In this document: piece after piece, positions 1-5,763 of the stretch | How positions within the stretch are numbered: position 1 is the first letter of the stretch | Layout of the letters: the number at the start of each line of letters is the position of its first letter | Origin: Chthonomonadaceae bacterium | GTDB lineage: Bacteria > Armatimonadota > Chthonomonadetes > Chthonomonadales > Chthonomonadaceae | Length of the DNA: 5,763 nt | Assembly (NCBI GenBank): GCA_014377395.1 | Contig: JACMPS010000304.1 | Coordinates: forward strand, 1 to 5,763 | Reading direction: 5' to 3' | The notes under the pieces: generated by a model | The model's input: the letters and a program-made list of their open reading frames with translations, nothing else | What the model was told of the DNA's origin: nothing | Databases searched by the model: none | Program-made: the position numbers and the translations under genes

Positions 1-2
1 CG

Positions 3-251
3 GACCGACTGGAATCTGCAAAGCAATTGCGCCAAACGTTGGAGCGTGTGAGCGGTCAGCAGGAAGCAATCGGGCAAACCCTCGCCTCGGCGGTTTCGGC
101 GATGGCACGGCTTCAACTTGCGCCCTCTGTACATACCGAGTCCGCTGCCGCACAAATCGCCGGGCAGGTCACGCAAATGAACCGTCAGACTTATGCGATG
201 GAGCAAGCCGTCGAAGAGGTCATTTTGCTGGGAAGAGAAACCGAGAAATAG
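3..251 (+). CDS. C-terminal fragment of an unrecognised, probably coiled-coil protein
   Basis: The reading frame is open from the first complete codon at position 3 to a TAG at 249-251, so this is probably the last 82 or so residues of a gene that starts upstream of the window. A TTG at 27 is the first possible internal start, but no ribosome binding site can be judged there. The peptide is rich in Q, A, E and L with almost no P or G, and has long runs that look alpha-helical (for example LERVSGQQEAIGQTLASAV and QVTQMNRQTYAMEQAVEEV). This suggests a helical or coiled-coil tail, as in many structural, chemotaxis-like or tail-associated proteins. I do not recognise the family and assign no function. 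A strong hairpin begins 18 bases after the stop and may end its transcript. Confidence 0.55.
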   Translation, partial: DRLESAKQLRQTLERVSGQQEAIGQTLASAVSAMARLQLAPSVHTESAAAQIAGQVTQMNRQTYAMEQAVEEVILLGRETEK

Positions 252-269
252 CCCTTACCAAATAGAGAA

Positions 270-302
270 AGCGATTACGCAACAGCCTGTTGCGTAATTG
301 CT
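270..302. terminator. Long hairpin after the first gene: possible terminator or palindromic operator
   Basis: The 11-base arms ATTACGCAACA (274-284) and TGTTGCGTAAT (288-298) are perfect reverse complements around a 3-base GCC loop. Pairing continues outward to 270/302 with one G-T pair, giving a 15-pair stem. Its place 18 bases after the upstream stop fits a terminator, but no T-run follows on the + strand, so a textbook intrinsic terminator is not shown. The near-perfect dyad could instead be a binding site for a dimeric regulator of the gene at 459. Confidence 0.4.
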
Positions 303-388
303 GGTGCCGATGTGCGAAGCACTTCTTATGCACTCAAGAGGTACGCTACTGAGACCGGGAATTTATTCCTTGGTGCTTTTGCAGACGT

Positions 389-416
389 AATTGTCCAGCA
401 ACCTGCTGGACGAATT
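389..416. other. Second hairpin in the leader of the ParB-like gene
   Basis: GTCCAGCA (393-400) and TGCTGGAC (404-411) are perfect complements around an ACC loop. With G412 bulged, AATT on each side (389-392 and 413-416) extends the stem to 12 pairs. It lies about 42 bases before the chosen start at 459. Like the hairpin at 270-302 it has a 3-base loop, and the octamer CGTAATTG occurs at both (293-300 and 386-393). The role is unknown; a structured 5' leader or a pair of REP-like palindromes are both possible. Confidence 0.4.
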
Positions 417-458
417 CCATGCGAACCGACGGTTGCAAAAATCAAAACGGGAAATACG

Positions 459-833
459 ATGGCGAAACATTCCAGATCTACCGAAAATGGACGCGCCTTC
501 TGGATGACCGAGCGGCTTTGGAAACTGAGCGCGAACTTGCCTGTCATTCGTGTCTCCATTGAGTCTATTGCGGAGTTCGATCAAAATTGTTGGTTCGACG
601 AAGAGACACCGCCAACCTGTCGCGCCGTCGCAAAACATCTCAAGCGTGTGATGGACGCGGATTTAGCCTGTCCGGTTATTCTCTCTTCAGACGGAAGACT
701 GATGGACGGCGGACACCGAATCGCGAAGGCATGGCTACAGGGCGAAACGGAAATAGACGCCGTTCAGTTCCAAACCGACCCGGAACCGGACTACATCACT
801 AAGTCACCTTCTGCAAAGGTAGGCAAAGACTGA
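459..833 (+). CDS. Small ParB/sulfiredoxin-like domain protein (hypothetical)
   Basis: This encodes 124 residues from the ATG at 459. The frame is open further upstream and a GTG at 312 would add 49 residues, but that extension runs through the hairpin at 389-416 and looks non-protein-like. A weak purine stretch (GGGAA, 449-453) precedes the ATG, and conserved-looking sequence begins at MAKHSRSTENGRAFW. The diagnostic segment is residues 74-93, with a hydrophobic strand (CPVILSSDGR) followed by LMDGGHRIAKAW. The DGGHR at 83-87 matches the DGxHR-type phosphate/nucleotide-binding turn of the ParB/Srx fold. Such short single-domain proteins are often labelled ParB-like, but there is no helix-turn-helix DNA-binding domain and no ParA neighbour, so a role in chromosome partitioning is not supported. 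Residues before the core (TERLWKLSANLPVIRVSIESI) resemble the first strand-helix unit of that fold. The actual substrate or activity is unknown. Confidence 0.78.
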   Translation: MAKHSRSTENGRAFWMTERLWKLSANLPVIRVSIESIAEFDQNCWFDEETPPTCRAVAKHLKRVMDADLACPVILSSDGRLMDGGHRIAKAWLQGETEIDAVQFQTDPEPDYITKSPSAKVGKD

Positions 834-850
834 ATGGCTTTTAGTATTGA

Positions 851-907
851 CTCCCCTCTCCCTAACCTGTCTCGGCGGGTGGCAGGGAGAGGGGTTGGGG
901 GTGAGGG
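851..907. repeat. GC-rich palindromic dispersed-repeat copy
   Basis: The arms CCCCTCTCCCT (853-863) and AGGGAGAGGGG (884-894) pair perfectly over 11 bases around a 20-base loop, and are followed by TTGGGGGTGAGGG (895-907). Read on the minus strand this gives CCCTCACCCCCAACC then CCTCTCCC. From general knowledge, that wording is typical of short repeats scattered through many environmental bacterial genomes, where they are non-coding and probably mobile or MITE/REP-like. Only one copy is in the window, so the repeat status rests on recognition. It occupies most of the gap before the CarB gene and could fold in its 5' leader. Confidence 0.6.
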
Positions 908-913
908 AAGAAC

Positions 914-918
914 AGGAG
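914..918 (+). promoter_or_regulatory. Ribosome binding site that fixes the GTG start of carB-C
   Basis: AGGAG lies 8 bases before the GTG at 927, the ideal distance. It supports true translation initiation exactly at the start of the CarB C-terminal half, and so argues that this is a separate gene and not a random truncation. Confidence 0.75.
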
Positions 919-926
919 TGTGAAGC

Positions 927-2501
927 GTGAGTCAGGGAAAAATCGTTGTGATTGGATCGGGCCCCATTCGGATCGGGCAGGGGATCGAGTTTGATTACTG
1001 CTCGGTGCATTGTGTGTGGGCGTTGCGGGAAGCCGGGTACGAGGCAATCATTGTCAACAACAACCCCGAAACGGTTTCTACCGATTTCGATACCTCGGAT
1101 CGCCTTTATTTCGAGCCGCTCGCCACCGAAGACGTGCTGAACATCTTGGATAGGGAAGAACCGGACGGAGTTATTGTACAATTTGGAGGGCAAACCGCAA
1201 TCAATCTGGCGCGTCCCCTCACCGATGCGGGCATCCCCATCTTTGGCTCTTCCTGCGACTCGATTGATCTTGCCGAAGACCGTGATCGCTTTGAGCAAAT
1301 CCTGAACGAACTCAATATCTCACGTCCACGCGGAAAAGCCGTCACCAATGCCGATGCCGCCGTTCTTGTCGCCGAGGAAATCGGGTATCCCGTGCTGGTG
1401 CGCCCCTCTTACGTGCTGGGCGGGCGGGCGATGGAGGTTATCAACGATGGGACCGAACTGCGCCGCTATATGCAGTACGTCGTGGATGTGTCGCCGAAAG
1501 CCCCGATTCTGGTAGACAAGTATATCCTGGGTAAAGAAGTGGAGGTAGACGTAATTTCGGATGGAGTGGACTGCCTTTTGCCGGGAATTATGGAACATAT
1601 CGAGCGGGCGGGCGTCCATTCAGGGGATAGCATGGCGGTTTACCCGCCTCAAACCCTCACCGAACACTGCAAAACTCAGATCGTGGAGACGGCAACACGC
1701 CTTGCTCTTCGCCTGAAAATTATTGGGCTGATGAACATTCAGTTTGTCGTGGATGCCACCACCGACACACCGATGGTGCTGGAAGTCAACCCCCGTGCCT
1801 CCCGCACTGTTCCTTATCTCTCAAAAATCACGGGAATTCCGATGGTTCGAGTCGCGACAAAGTGCATGATCGGGCAGACGCTGAAATCGCAGGGCTACAC
1901 GTCCGGGCTTTACCCGGAGGGGTCTTCGGTTTATGTGAAAGCACCTGTGTTCTCGTTTCTAAAACTCAATCAGGTGGACATCGGTTTGGGTCCCGAAATG
2001 AAATCAACGGGTGAAATCATGGGAATGGACACTGAGTATCCCCGTGCTCTCTACAAGGCAATGCTGGCTTCGGGAATCGGCATTCCCGAAGGCGGCAAAA
2101 TGATCGTGACGCTGGCGGACAGTGACAAAGCGGAGGCGGTTCCGATTGTGCAGGGCTTTGCGGAGTTGGGATTTACGGTGCATGCGACTGCCGGAACCGC
2201 CGACTTTCTGCGTCAAGAGGGGATCGAAACGCAGACAGTGAAGAAGTTGCACGAGGGCGAGGGCAACATCAACGACTTGATCCGCTCCGGGCAGATCAAA
2301 CTGCTGATCAACACGCTTTCGAGTGACAAGCGCATCGAACGTGAAGCCTCGCAGATTCGCCGAGCCTCCGTTGAAGCGGGCGTTCCCTGCCTGACTTCTC
2401 TGGACACTGCCCGCGCTCTTTTGCTCTCCCTGACGGCGCACACGGGGCAATCGGAACTTTGTGTGGCAACGGTAGACGAATATCTTGCAGGAGTAAAATA
2501 A
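927..2501 (+). CDS. carB: Carbamoyl phosphate synthase large subunit, C-terminal half (split CarB)
   Basis: This encodes 524 residues that align with roughly residues 553-1073 of full-length CarB (about 1,070 residues). The N-terminal carboxyphosphate half and the oligomerisation domain are absent. The half starts cleanly at the pre-ATP-grasp motif [16 protein letters not shown] (10-25), followed by [19 protein letters not shown] (46-64) and VQFGGQT (84-90). The ATP-grasp core has [13 protein letters not shown] (158-170, ATP-contacting R159), [15 protein letters not shown] (221-235) and the Mg-ATP ligands Q272, E286 and N288 in [12 protein letters not shown]. Residues from about 388 form the MGS-like allosteric domain ([31 protein letters not shown]), where UMP, IMP or ornithine bind in relatives. 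This half phosphorylates carbamate to carbamoyl phosphate in the cytoplasm, for pyrimidine and arginine synthesis. It needs an N-terminal CarB partner and the glutaminase CarA, neither encoded here. All expected catalytic residues seem intact, so it is probably functional. Split CarB is known from some archaea and Aquifex. Confidence 0.96.
   Translation: MSQGKIVVIGSGPIRIGQGIEFDYCSVHCVWALREAGYEAIIVNNNPETVSTDFDTSDRLYFEPLATEDVLNILDREEPDGVIVQFGGQTAINLARPLTDAGIPIFGSSCDSIDLAEDRDRFEQILNELNISRPRGKAVTNADAAVLVAEEIGYPVLVRPSYVLGGRAMEVINDGTELRRYMQYVVDVSPKAPILVDKYILGKEVEVDVISDGVDCLLPGIMEHIERAGVHSGDSMAVYPPQTLTEHCKTQIVETATRLALRLKIIGLMNIQFVVDATTDTPMVLEVNPRASRTVPYLSKITGIPMVRVATKCMIGQTLKSQGYTSGLYPEGSSVYVKAPVFSFLKLNQVDIGLGPEMKSTGEIMGMDTEYPRALYKAMLASGIGIPEGGKMIVTLADSDKAEAVPIVQGFAELGFTVHATAGTADFLRQEGIETQTVKKLHEGEGNINDLIRSGQIKLLINTLSSDKRIEREASQIRRASVEAGVPCLTSLDTARALLLSLTAHTGQSELCVATVDEYLAGVK
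2489..2493 (+). promoter_or_regulatory. Ribosome binding site of the Uma2 gene inside the end of carB-C
   Basis: AGGAG spans the last sense codons of the carB gene and lies 9 bases before the ATG at 2503. The carB stop TAA (2499-2501) is one base from that ATG. The arrangement implies one mRNA and probably translational coupling. Confidence 0.75.
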
Positions 2502-2502
2502 A

Positions 2503-3084
2503 ATGGACGATCCGAAACGCAAACGTTGGACGGTAACGGAGTTTTATCGCATCATAGAGTTGGGCATTATTGACGGCGAGCAATGCGAACTGATCGAGGG
2601 CGATATTATGCAGAAGGAGCGTCTTTCTCCGCCGCACGCTCTTTGCAAAACGCACCTCTCTGAGTGGTTGGCAAAAACTTATGGAAGCGATTATGTGTCG
2701 CAGAACCGTTCGATTATTCCAGTGAATGACGCAGATCGAAAATCTAGCGAACCAGAACCCGACTTTGCCGTGCTCTGCAACAATTTAGAGCATTATGCAC
2801 AAAATCACCCCCCGGCAGAAGATGTTATCCTAATTATTGAGACTGCCGAGATAACACTCAGTTATGATTTGATCGTAAAGTCGGCATTTTATGCCCGCAA
2901 CGCAATCGTCGAGTATTGGGTGGTGGATGTCGCCGGAAGACAAATCATTGTGCATCTCAATCCGACACCGGAGGGGTATGAGTCGGTTGTCACCTTTGAG
3001 GCGGAAGGGGAGATTGCCCCTGCCGCTCATCCCGAAGCAAAAATCAAAGTCGCCGATCTTTTGCCTTTGACTTCCACCGCATAA
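2503..3084 (+). CDS. Uma2-family (DUF820) putative PD-(D/E)XK endonuclease
   Basis: This encodes 193 residues, the usual length for the family. The N-terminal part has the typical RWTVTEFYRI helix and the CELIEGDIM strand pair (28-36), then PHALCKTHLSEWL (44-56). The restriction-endonuclease-like core is present: D87 in EPEPDFAVL, E113 in VILIIETAE, and K126 in LSYDLIVKSAFYA. It is followed by the signature IVEYWVVDVAGRQIIVH (135-151). All three presumed metal/catalytic positions are therefore intact, unlike many decayed copies. Members are abundant as many paralogues in Cyanobacteria, Chloroflexota and similar genomes; their biological role is unsettled, and nuclease activity is inferred from the fold. 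It follows carB-C by one base and uses a ribosome binding site inside that gene, so it is very likely co-transcribed. No functional link to carbamoyl phosphate synthesis is known, and the pairing may be incidental. Confidence 0.93.
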   Translation: MDDPKRKRWTVTEFYRIIELGIIDGEQCELIEGDIMQKERLSPPHALCKTHLSEWLAKTYGSDYVSQNRSIIPVNDADRKSSEPEPDFAVLCNNLEHYAQNHPPAEDVILIIETAEITLSYDLIVKSAFYARNAIVEYWVVDVAGRQIIVHLNPTPEGYESVVTFEAEGEIAPAAHPEAKIKVADLLPLTSTA

Positions 3085-3095
3085 CCTCCTACAAA
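3067..3095 (+). promoter_or_regulatory. Possible sigma-70-type promoter for the glycosidase gene
   Basis: TTGACT (3067-3072, 5 of 6 to the -35 consensus) and TACAAA (3090-3095, 4 of 6 to the -10 consensus) are separated by exactly 17 bases. The -35 box lies within the last codons of the Uma2 gene. Transcription would begin near 3102, leaving only about a dozen bases before the ATG at 3114 and no clear Shine-Dalgarno sequence. This is pattern-based only. Confidence 0.35.
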
Positions 3096-3113
3096 AACAA
3101 ATTCTTTAGACTT

Positions 3114-4631
3114 ATGAAACACCTAACATTTCCCACGCTTTTTGCGCTTTCTTTGACTGCTCTCGTCTCATCCGCTCTCTTCGCGGAGACCATCAAAACC
3201 GAAAAACAGGTGGCGAAAGGTGTCACCTACCTTCAGGAAATTCAGGAGGCAAGTCCTGGAATCTCACCTCGTATTCTGAACCTGTTACGTATTGATCTCA
3301 AGGAACCGGGCGTCAAACTCCAGTATAGTCAATCCCATGACGTGATCGGATACGAGGGCGAACATAAAGGGCGCGAGTCGCTCCAGACAATGGCGATTCG
3401 TAATCGTGCCATTGGTGGCGTGAACGGGGATTTTGCGGCGTTCACCGGCGATCCGCTCGGTCTCGGTATTCTCGATGGAGAACTGATCTCGGAACCGATG
3501 GATTTCCGTGCCTGTATCGCAATGATGGAAGATAGAATTGAAATAGGGGTAATGACCGGTGAAGGACTCGTACAGATCGGGGAGAAAAAAGTGCCTGTCC
3601 TCCTTAATGGCGTCAACCGTATTCCGCAAGAGGGCGAGATCATCATTGAGACACCTCGTTTCGCAGGAGCGGTGATTTCACACAAAGCCGGAATCATCGT
3701 TCAACTCGGCGAAGTCAACTTGCCGCTCAAGGTGTCGGAGGAACTCACGGGCAAAGTCGAGGCAGTCTATCCCCTGGAGAGAAACGAACCCATTCCGCCA
3801 TGTCCACGCGACAAAGTTCTCCTGATCGGCTATGCGGGCACAGGAACAAGTCTTGGGCAGAAGACAACTCGCGGCGACATGATGACAATTAAGTTTGAGA
3901 TCAGCCCGAACGTTTCGGCTCCCTCACGCGGGAAATACCCGTCGCGGGCAGGACGAGTCAATCGCGGCGTTCGTAGGGAACCCACTTGGAAAGATGCGAA
4001 ACAGGTGATTGGCGGGGGCCCCTGGCTTGTCAAAGAAGGAAAAATCTCAATTGATTATGAGGCGGAGGGTTTCGATGAGGCAAGCTTCGTGTCAAAGCGA
4101 CACCCGCGTACCGCTTTCGGCGTCACTAAAGACGGAAAGGTTTTGCTTCTCACGGTAGACGGGCGCGATTCGTGGAGTGCGGGTGCCTCTCTTCATGAAC
4201 TCGCTCAGATCATGCTCAAATTCGGGGCGGTCAACGCGATCAATCTAGACGGCGGCGGTTCCACTTCCATGTTTGTAGGGGGAGGCATCGTCAATGCTCC
4301 GTCGGATGGGCGTTTGCGTCCTCTTGCGAACAGCTTGCTACTTTTCGGTGATCCGCTCGATACACCTGACCTTGACAATCCGCGCATCGAACCCAATTCC
4401 GAGAGCGGCAATACTTTTCACCTCAATGACCGCCTGACCTTTCATGTGGTTCAAGGGGACGGTTCCCCGCTTCCCGCCGGGGTTTCGGTGATCTGGGGAA
4501 CAGAAGACGGTCTTGGTTTTATTACGCAGGGAGGTGCCTTTCGTTCTCATCACACCGGAAAAGGAACCGTTGTTGCACGAGTAGGCAATCGTGTTCTTCG
4601 CGCTCCGGTCTCGATTACCTCCGGGCGTTAA
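3114..4631 (+). CDS. Exported phosphodiester glycosidase family protein (NAGPA domain)
   Basis: This encodes 505 residues. The N-terminus (MKHLTFPTLFALSLTALVSSALFA) is a Sec-type signal peptide with a basic n-region, a hydrophobic core and a probable cut after A21 or A24, so the product is periplasmic or extracellular. The NAGPA (PF09992-type) region covers roughly 95-412. It shows NGDFAAF (104-110) with GLGILDGELIS (116-126), then RHPRTAFGVTKDGKVLLLTVDGR (split 329-340 and 341-351). NAINLDGGGSTSMFV (374-388) and IVNAPSDGRLRPLANSLLLFG (392-412) complete it. The family is named after the mammalian enzyme that uncovers mannose-6-phosphate by removing GlcNAc from a phosphodiester. Bacterial members probably act on sugar-phosphodiester links in envelope or extracellular polymers, but the substrate here is unknown. 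Residues about 425-505 are beta-rich (LTFHVVQGDG, VSVIWGT, GKGTVVARVGN) and resemble an Ig-like or Big_2 tail that may bind substrate or surface. No Shine-Dalgarno sequence is evident before the ATG; the signal peptide supports this start. Confidence 0.95.
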   Translation: MKHLTFPTLFALSLTALVSSALFAETIKTEKQVAKGVTYLQEIQEASPGISPRILNLLRIDLKEPGVKLQYSQSHDVIGYEGEHKGRESLQTMAIRNRAIGGVNGDFAAFTGDPLGLGILDGELISEPMDFRACIAMMEDRIEIGVMTGEGLVQIGEKKVPVLLNGVNRIPQEGEIIIETPRFAGAVISHKAGIIVQLGEVNLPLKVSEELTGKVEAVYPLERNEPIPPCPRDKVLLIGYAGTGTSLGQKTTRGDMMTIKFEISPNVSAPSRGKYPSRAGRVNRGVRREPTWKDAKQVIGGGPWLVKEGKISIDYEAEGFDEASFVSKRHPRTAFGVTKDGKVLLLTVDGRDSWSAGASLHELAQIMLKFGAVNAINLDGGGSTSMFVGGGIVNAPSDGRLRPLANSLLLFGDPLDTPDLDNPRIEPNSESGNTFHLNDRLTFHVVQGDGSPLPAGVSVIWGTEDGLGFITQGGAFRSHHTGKGTVVARVGNRVLRAPVSITSGR

Positions 4632-4690
4632 GGAAGAGGTAGGCGATAACAAGTTCGGAAATGGATACGGTACGATGCGGCAAATAAGTC

Positions 4691-4724
4691 CGGCGGAATA
4701 AATTCGCCGAGGGCGACTTCGCCG
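4691..4724. other. Overlapping alternative hairpins between glycosidase and acyltransferase genes
   Basis: CGGCG-G-AA (4691-4698, one bulged G) can pair with TTCGCCG at 4703-4709, or with the second copy of TTCGCCG at 4718-4724. GGCG (4712-4715) can also pair with CGCC at 4720-4723, and CGGAA (4694-4698) with TTCCG at 4725-4729. These pairings compete with one another. The position about 60 bases after the glycosidase stop suits a terminator, yet there is no T-run. It could also be part of the acyltransferase mRNA leader. The rest of the 180-base gap (4632-4811) holds nothing else I can support. Confidence 0.35.
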
Positions 4725-4811
4725 TTCCGAGTTTATCTAATCGCGGACATAAATCAGCGTGACCGCTTCTGTTGTGCAGGAGAATGTTGCCTTTGTCGCG
4801 AACTTGTCTTT

Positions 4812-5763
4812 ATGTCAATCGCTCCCCTTCCGCAAACTCAAACCGAACCTTCTTCCCGTGACACTGCTCTGGATGTTTTTCGCGGCATTCTTTGCATCAG
4901 CGTCGTCTTGATTCACGTCTTCGGTGCGATGATGACTCTGAGTGTACAGGGGAGCAACGCATGGAATTGGCTTGCCGCCGCTAACCCCATTTTGCTTTAT
5001 GCGGTTCCGGGGTTTCTGATGCTGACCTGTCTTCTGACAATCGGAAAATTGCTTAAACCTTATTCGCTCAGAGACTACACCGTAAAACGTGTCACAGGAA
5101 TCCTGATTCCCTATCTGATATGGAGTCTCTTTTATATTCTTCTCGTGTCGCTAAAGCCACCACCGAATTTCGATCTCAAAGATGCCCTGCTGAAAGTCAC
5201 TTATGGAAAGTCTATCGGTCATCTGTACTACCTCGGTTTAGCAATACAATTGAGCGTGTTACTTGTCTTGATCGCTCCTCTTTTCAAGCGAAAAGTTTCT
5301 GTTTTCACTTTGCTCGGTGTGACAATTGTGCTGACGTTAGGATTTTATTGGCTGAATTGGTTTGTGTTGCACCTCCCTTATGTCGGAAGCGTTACTTTGT
5401 GGTACATTCCGACAATCGCAGTCGGTCTCTGGCTTGGGAGAGACAAAGCCCTCCTACCTGAACGATTGAAGTCTGCATCACCGTTTTTGTTGGCGGTAGC
5501 GGGAACGGCACTCTATTTTTACTTGCCGCTCGCCCTGCGTGTCCTCGCGAAAAAGGAAGTGAACACGTTCTATTTTCAGATTGCGGAATGGACTTACACG
5601 ACCACCGTAGCGGTTCTGCTAATCTTCGTGTCCCGCTTCATTGCTCATACTTTCGCAGGGAAACCGCTTGCCTGGATTGGCAACTACTCGCTACAAATTT
5701 ATCTGGCACACCCGCTTTTTCTCAATCTCGCGCTTATCATGTTCCACCCGAAAAACGCTCTGC
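4812..5763 (+). CDS. Acyltransferase 3 family integral membrane protein, 3' end beyond the window
   Basis: At least 317 residues are encoded from the ATG at 4812, and the frame runs off the window, so the C-terminus is missing. The frame is open further up to 4650, but it contains no ATG, GTG or TTG there, so 4812 is the first usual start. It has no adjacent ribosome binding site; AGGAG at 4778-4782 is about 29 bases away. The family signature is clear: RDTALDVFRGILCISVVLIH (16-35) with conserved R24 and the proposed catalytic H35, then KRVTGILIPYLIWSLFY (92-108), SIGHLYYLGLAIQ (134-146) and IGNYSLQIYLAHPLF (289-303). Hydrophobic spans lie near 22-45, 56-78, 97-114, 138-157, 163-185, 194-208, 222-241, 262-278 and 295-311. 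Members move acyl groups, usually acetyl, onto sugars of O-antigen, exopolysaccharide, peptidoglycan or antibiotics across the inner membrane. The substrate cannot be told here. The upstream glycosidase is a possible functional neighbour. Confidence 0.93.
   Translation, partial: MSIAPLPQTQTEPSSRDTALDVFRGILCISVVLIHVFGAMMTLSVQGSNAWNWLAAANPILLYAVPGFLMLTCLLTIGKLLKPYSLRDYTVKRVTGILIPYLIWSLFYILLVSLKPPPNFDLKDALLKVTYGKSIGHLYYLGLAIQLSVLLVLIAPLFKRKVSVFTLLGVTIVLTLGFYWLNWFVLHLPYVGSVTLWYIPTIAVGLWLGRDKALLPERLKSASPFLLAVAGTALYFYLPLALRVLAKKEVNTFYFQIAEWTYTTTVAVLLIFVSRFIAHTFAGKPLAWIGNYSLQIYLAHPLFLNLALIMFHPKNAL

Noticed and set aside
312..458. N-terminal extension of the ParB-like gene from a GTG at 312
   Set aside because: The extension has no ribosome binding site, overlaps hairpins and does not resemble the family; the ATG at 459 gives the expected compact protein.
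847..875. TTGACT as a -35 box for carB
   Set aside because: The -10 position 17 bases later is TCTCGG, inside the GC-rich repeat, so no promoter can be supported.
804..1298. Antisense open frame of about 164 codons over the start of carB
   Set aside because: It lies opposite strongly conserved carB sequence and its translation matches no family; it is a shadow of the real gene.
2004..2655. Antisense open frames across the carB and Uma2 junction
   Set aside because: They cover two well-supported + strand genes and show no recognisable domain or ribosome binding site.
459..3084. A defence or toxin-antitoxin system formed by the ParB-like and Uma2 genes
   Set aside because: They are separated by a housekeeping carB half and by a repeat, and neither has a recognised defence partner nearby.
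4784..4861. 25-codon ORF overlapping the acyltransferase start, next to AGGAG
   Set aside because: The AGGAG is only one base from its ATG, too close for normal initiation, and the peptide has no leader-peptide features.
5120..5461. Open frame of 113 codons on the + strand
   Set aside because: It is a different frame inside the acyltransferase, whose own frame has clear membrane and family motifs throughout.

Overview
The window is ordinary bacterial chromosome, with every recognisable gene on the + strand. I see no RNA genes, CRISPR array, insertion sequence or phage module. Base composition looks close to balanced and fairly uniform. The gene mix is a split carbamoyl phosphate synthase large subunit, a Uma2-family nuclease-like protein, an exported phosphodiester glycosidase and a GC-rich dispersed-repeat copy. 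It would fit an environmental lineage rich in Uma2 genes, such as Armatimonadota, Chloroflexota, Cyanobacteria or Planctomycetota. The sequence alone does not fix the phylum; Armatimonadota is only a guess.

Layout. Positions 3-251 hold the C-terminal end of an unrecognised, probably coiled-coil protein that starts outside the window. Positions 252-458 are non-coding and carry two strong hairpins (270-302 and 389-416). A small ParB/sulfiredoxin-like domain protein follows (459-833). The gap at 834-926 is mostly a GC-rich inverted-repeat element that ends just before the ribosome binding site of the next gene. That gene (927-2501) encodes only the C-terminal half of CarB: the second ATP-grasp (carbamate kinase) unit plus the allosteric MGS-like domain. 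It overlaps functionally with a Uma2 gene (2503-3084), whose Shine-Dalgarno sequence lies in the last carB codons. A possible promoter (3067-3095) precedes a secreted NAGPA-type phosphodiester glycosidase with a C-terminal beta-sandwich-like tail (3114-4631). A 180-base gap with alternative hairpins leads to a membrane acyltransferase of the acyltransferase-3 family (4812 to the window end, incomplete).

How they may work together. CarB-C should join a separately encoded CarB N-terminal half and CarA to make carbamoyl phosphate for pyrimidines and arginine; neither partner gene is in the window. The glycosidase and the acyltransferase both suggest envelope or extracellular polysaccharide modification, but nothing shows that they share a pathway. 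No coherent new system is evident. The most notable points are the clean split of CarB, the orphan ParB-like domain protein and the paired hairpins before it.
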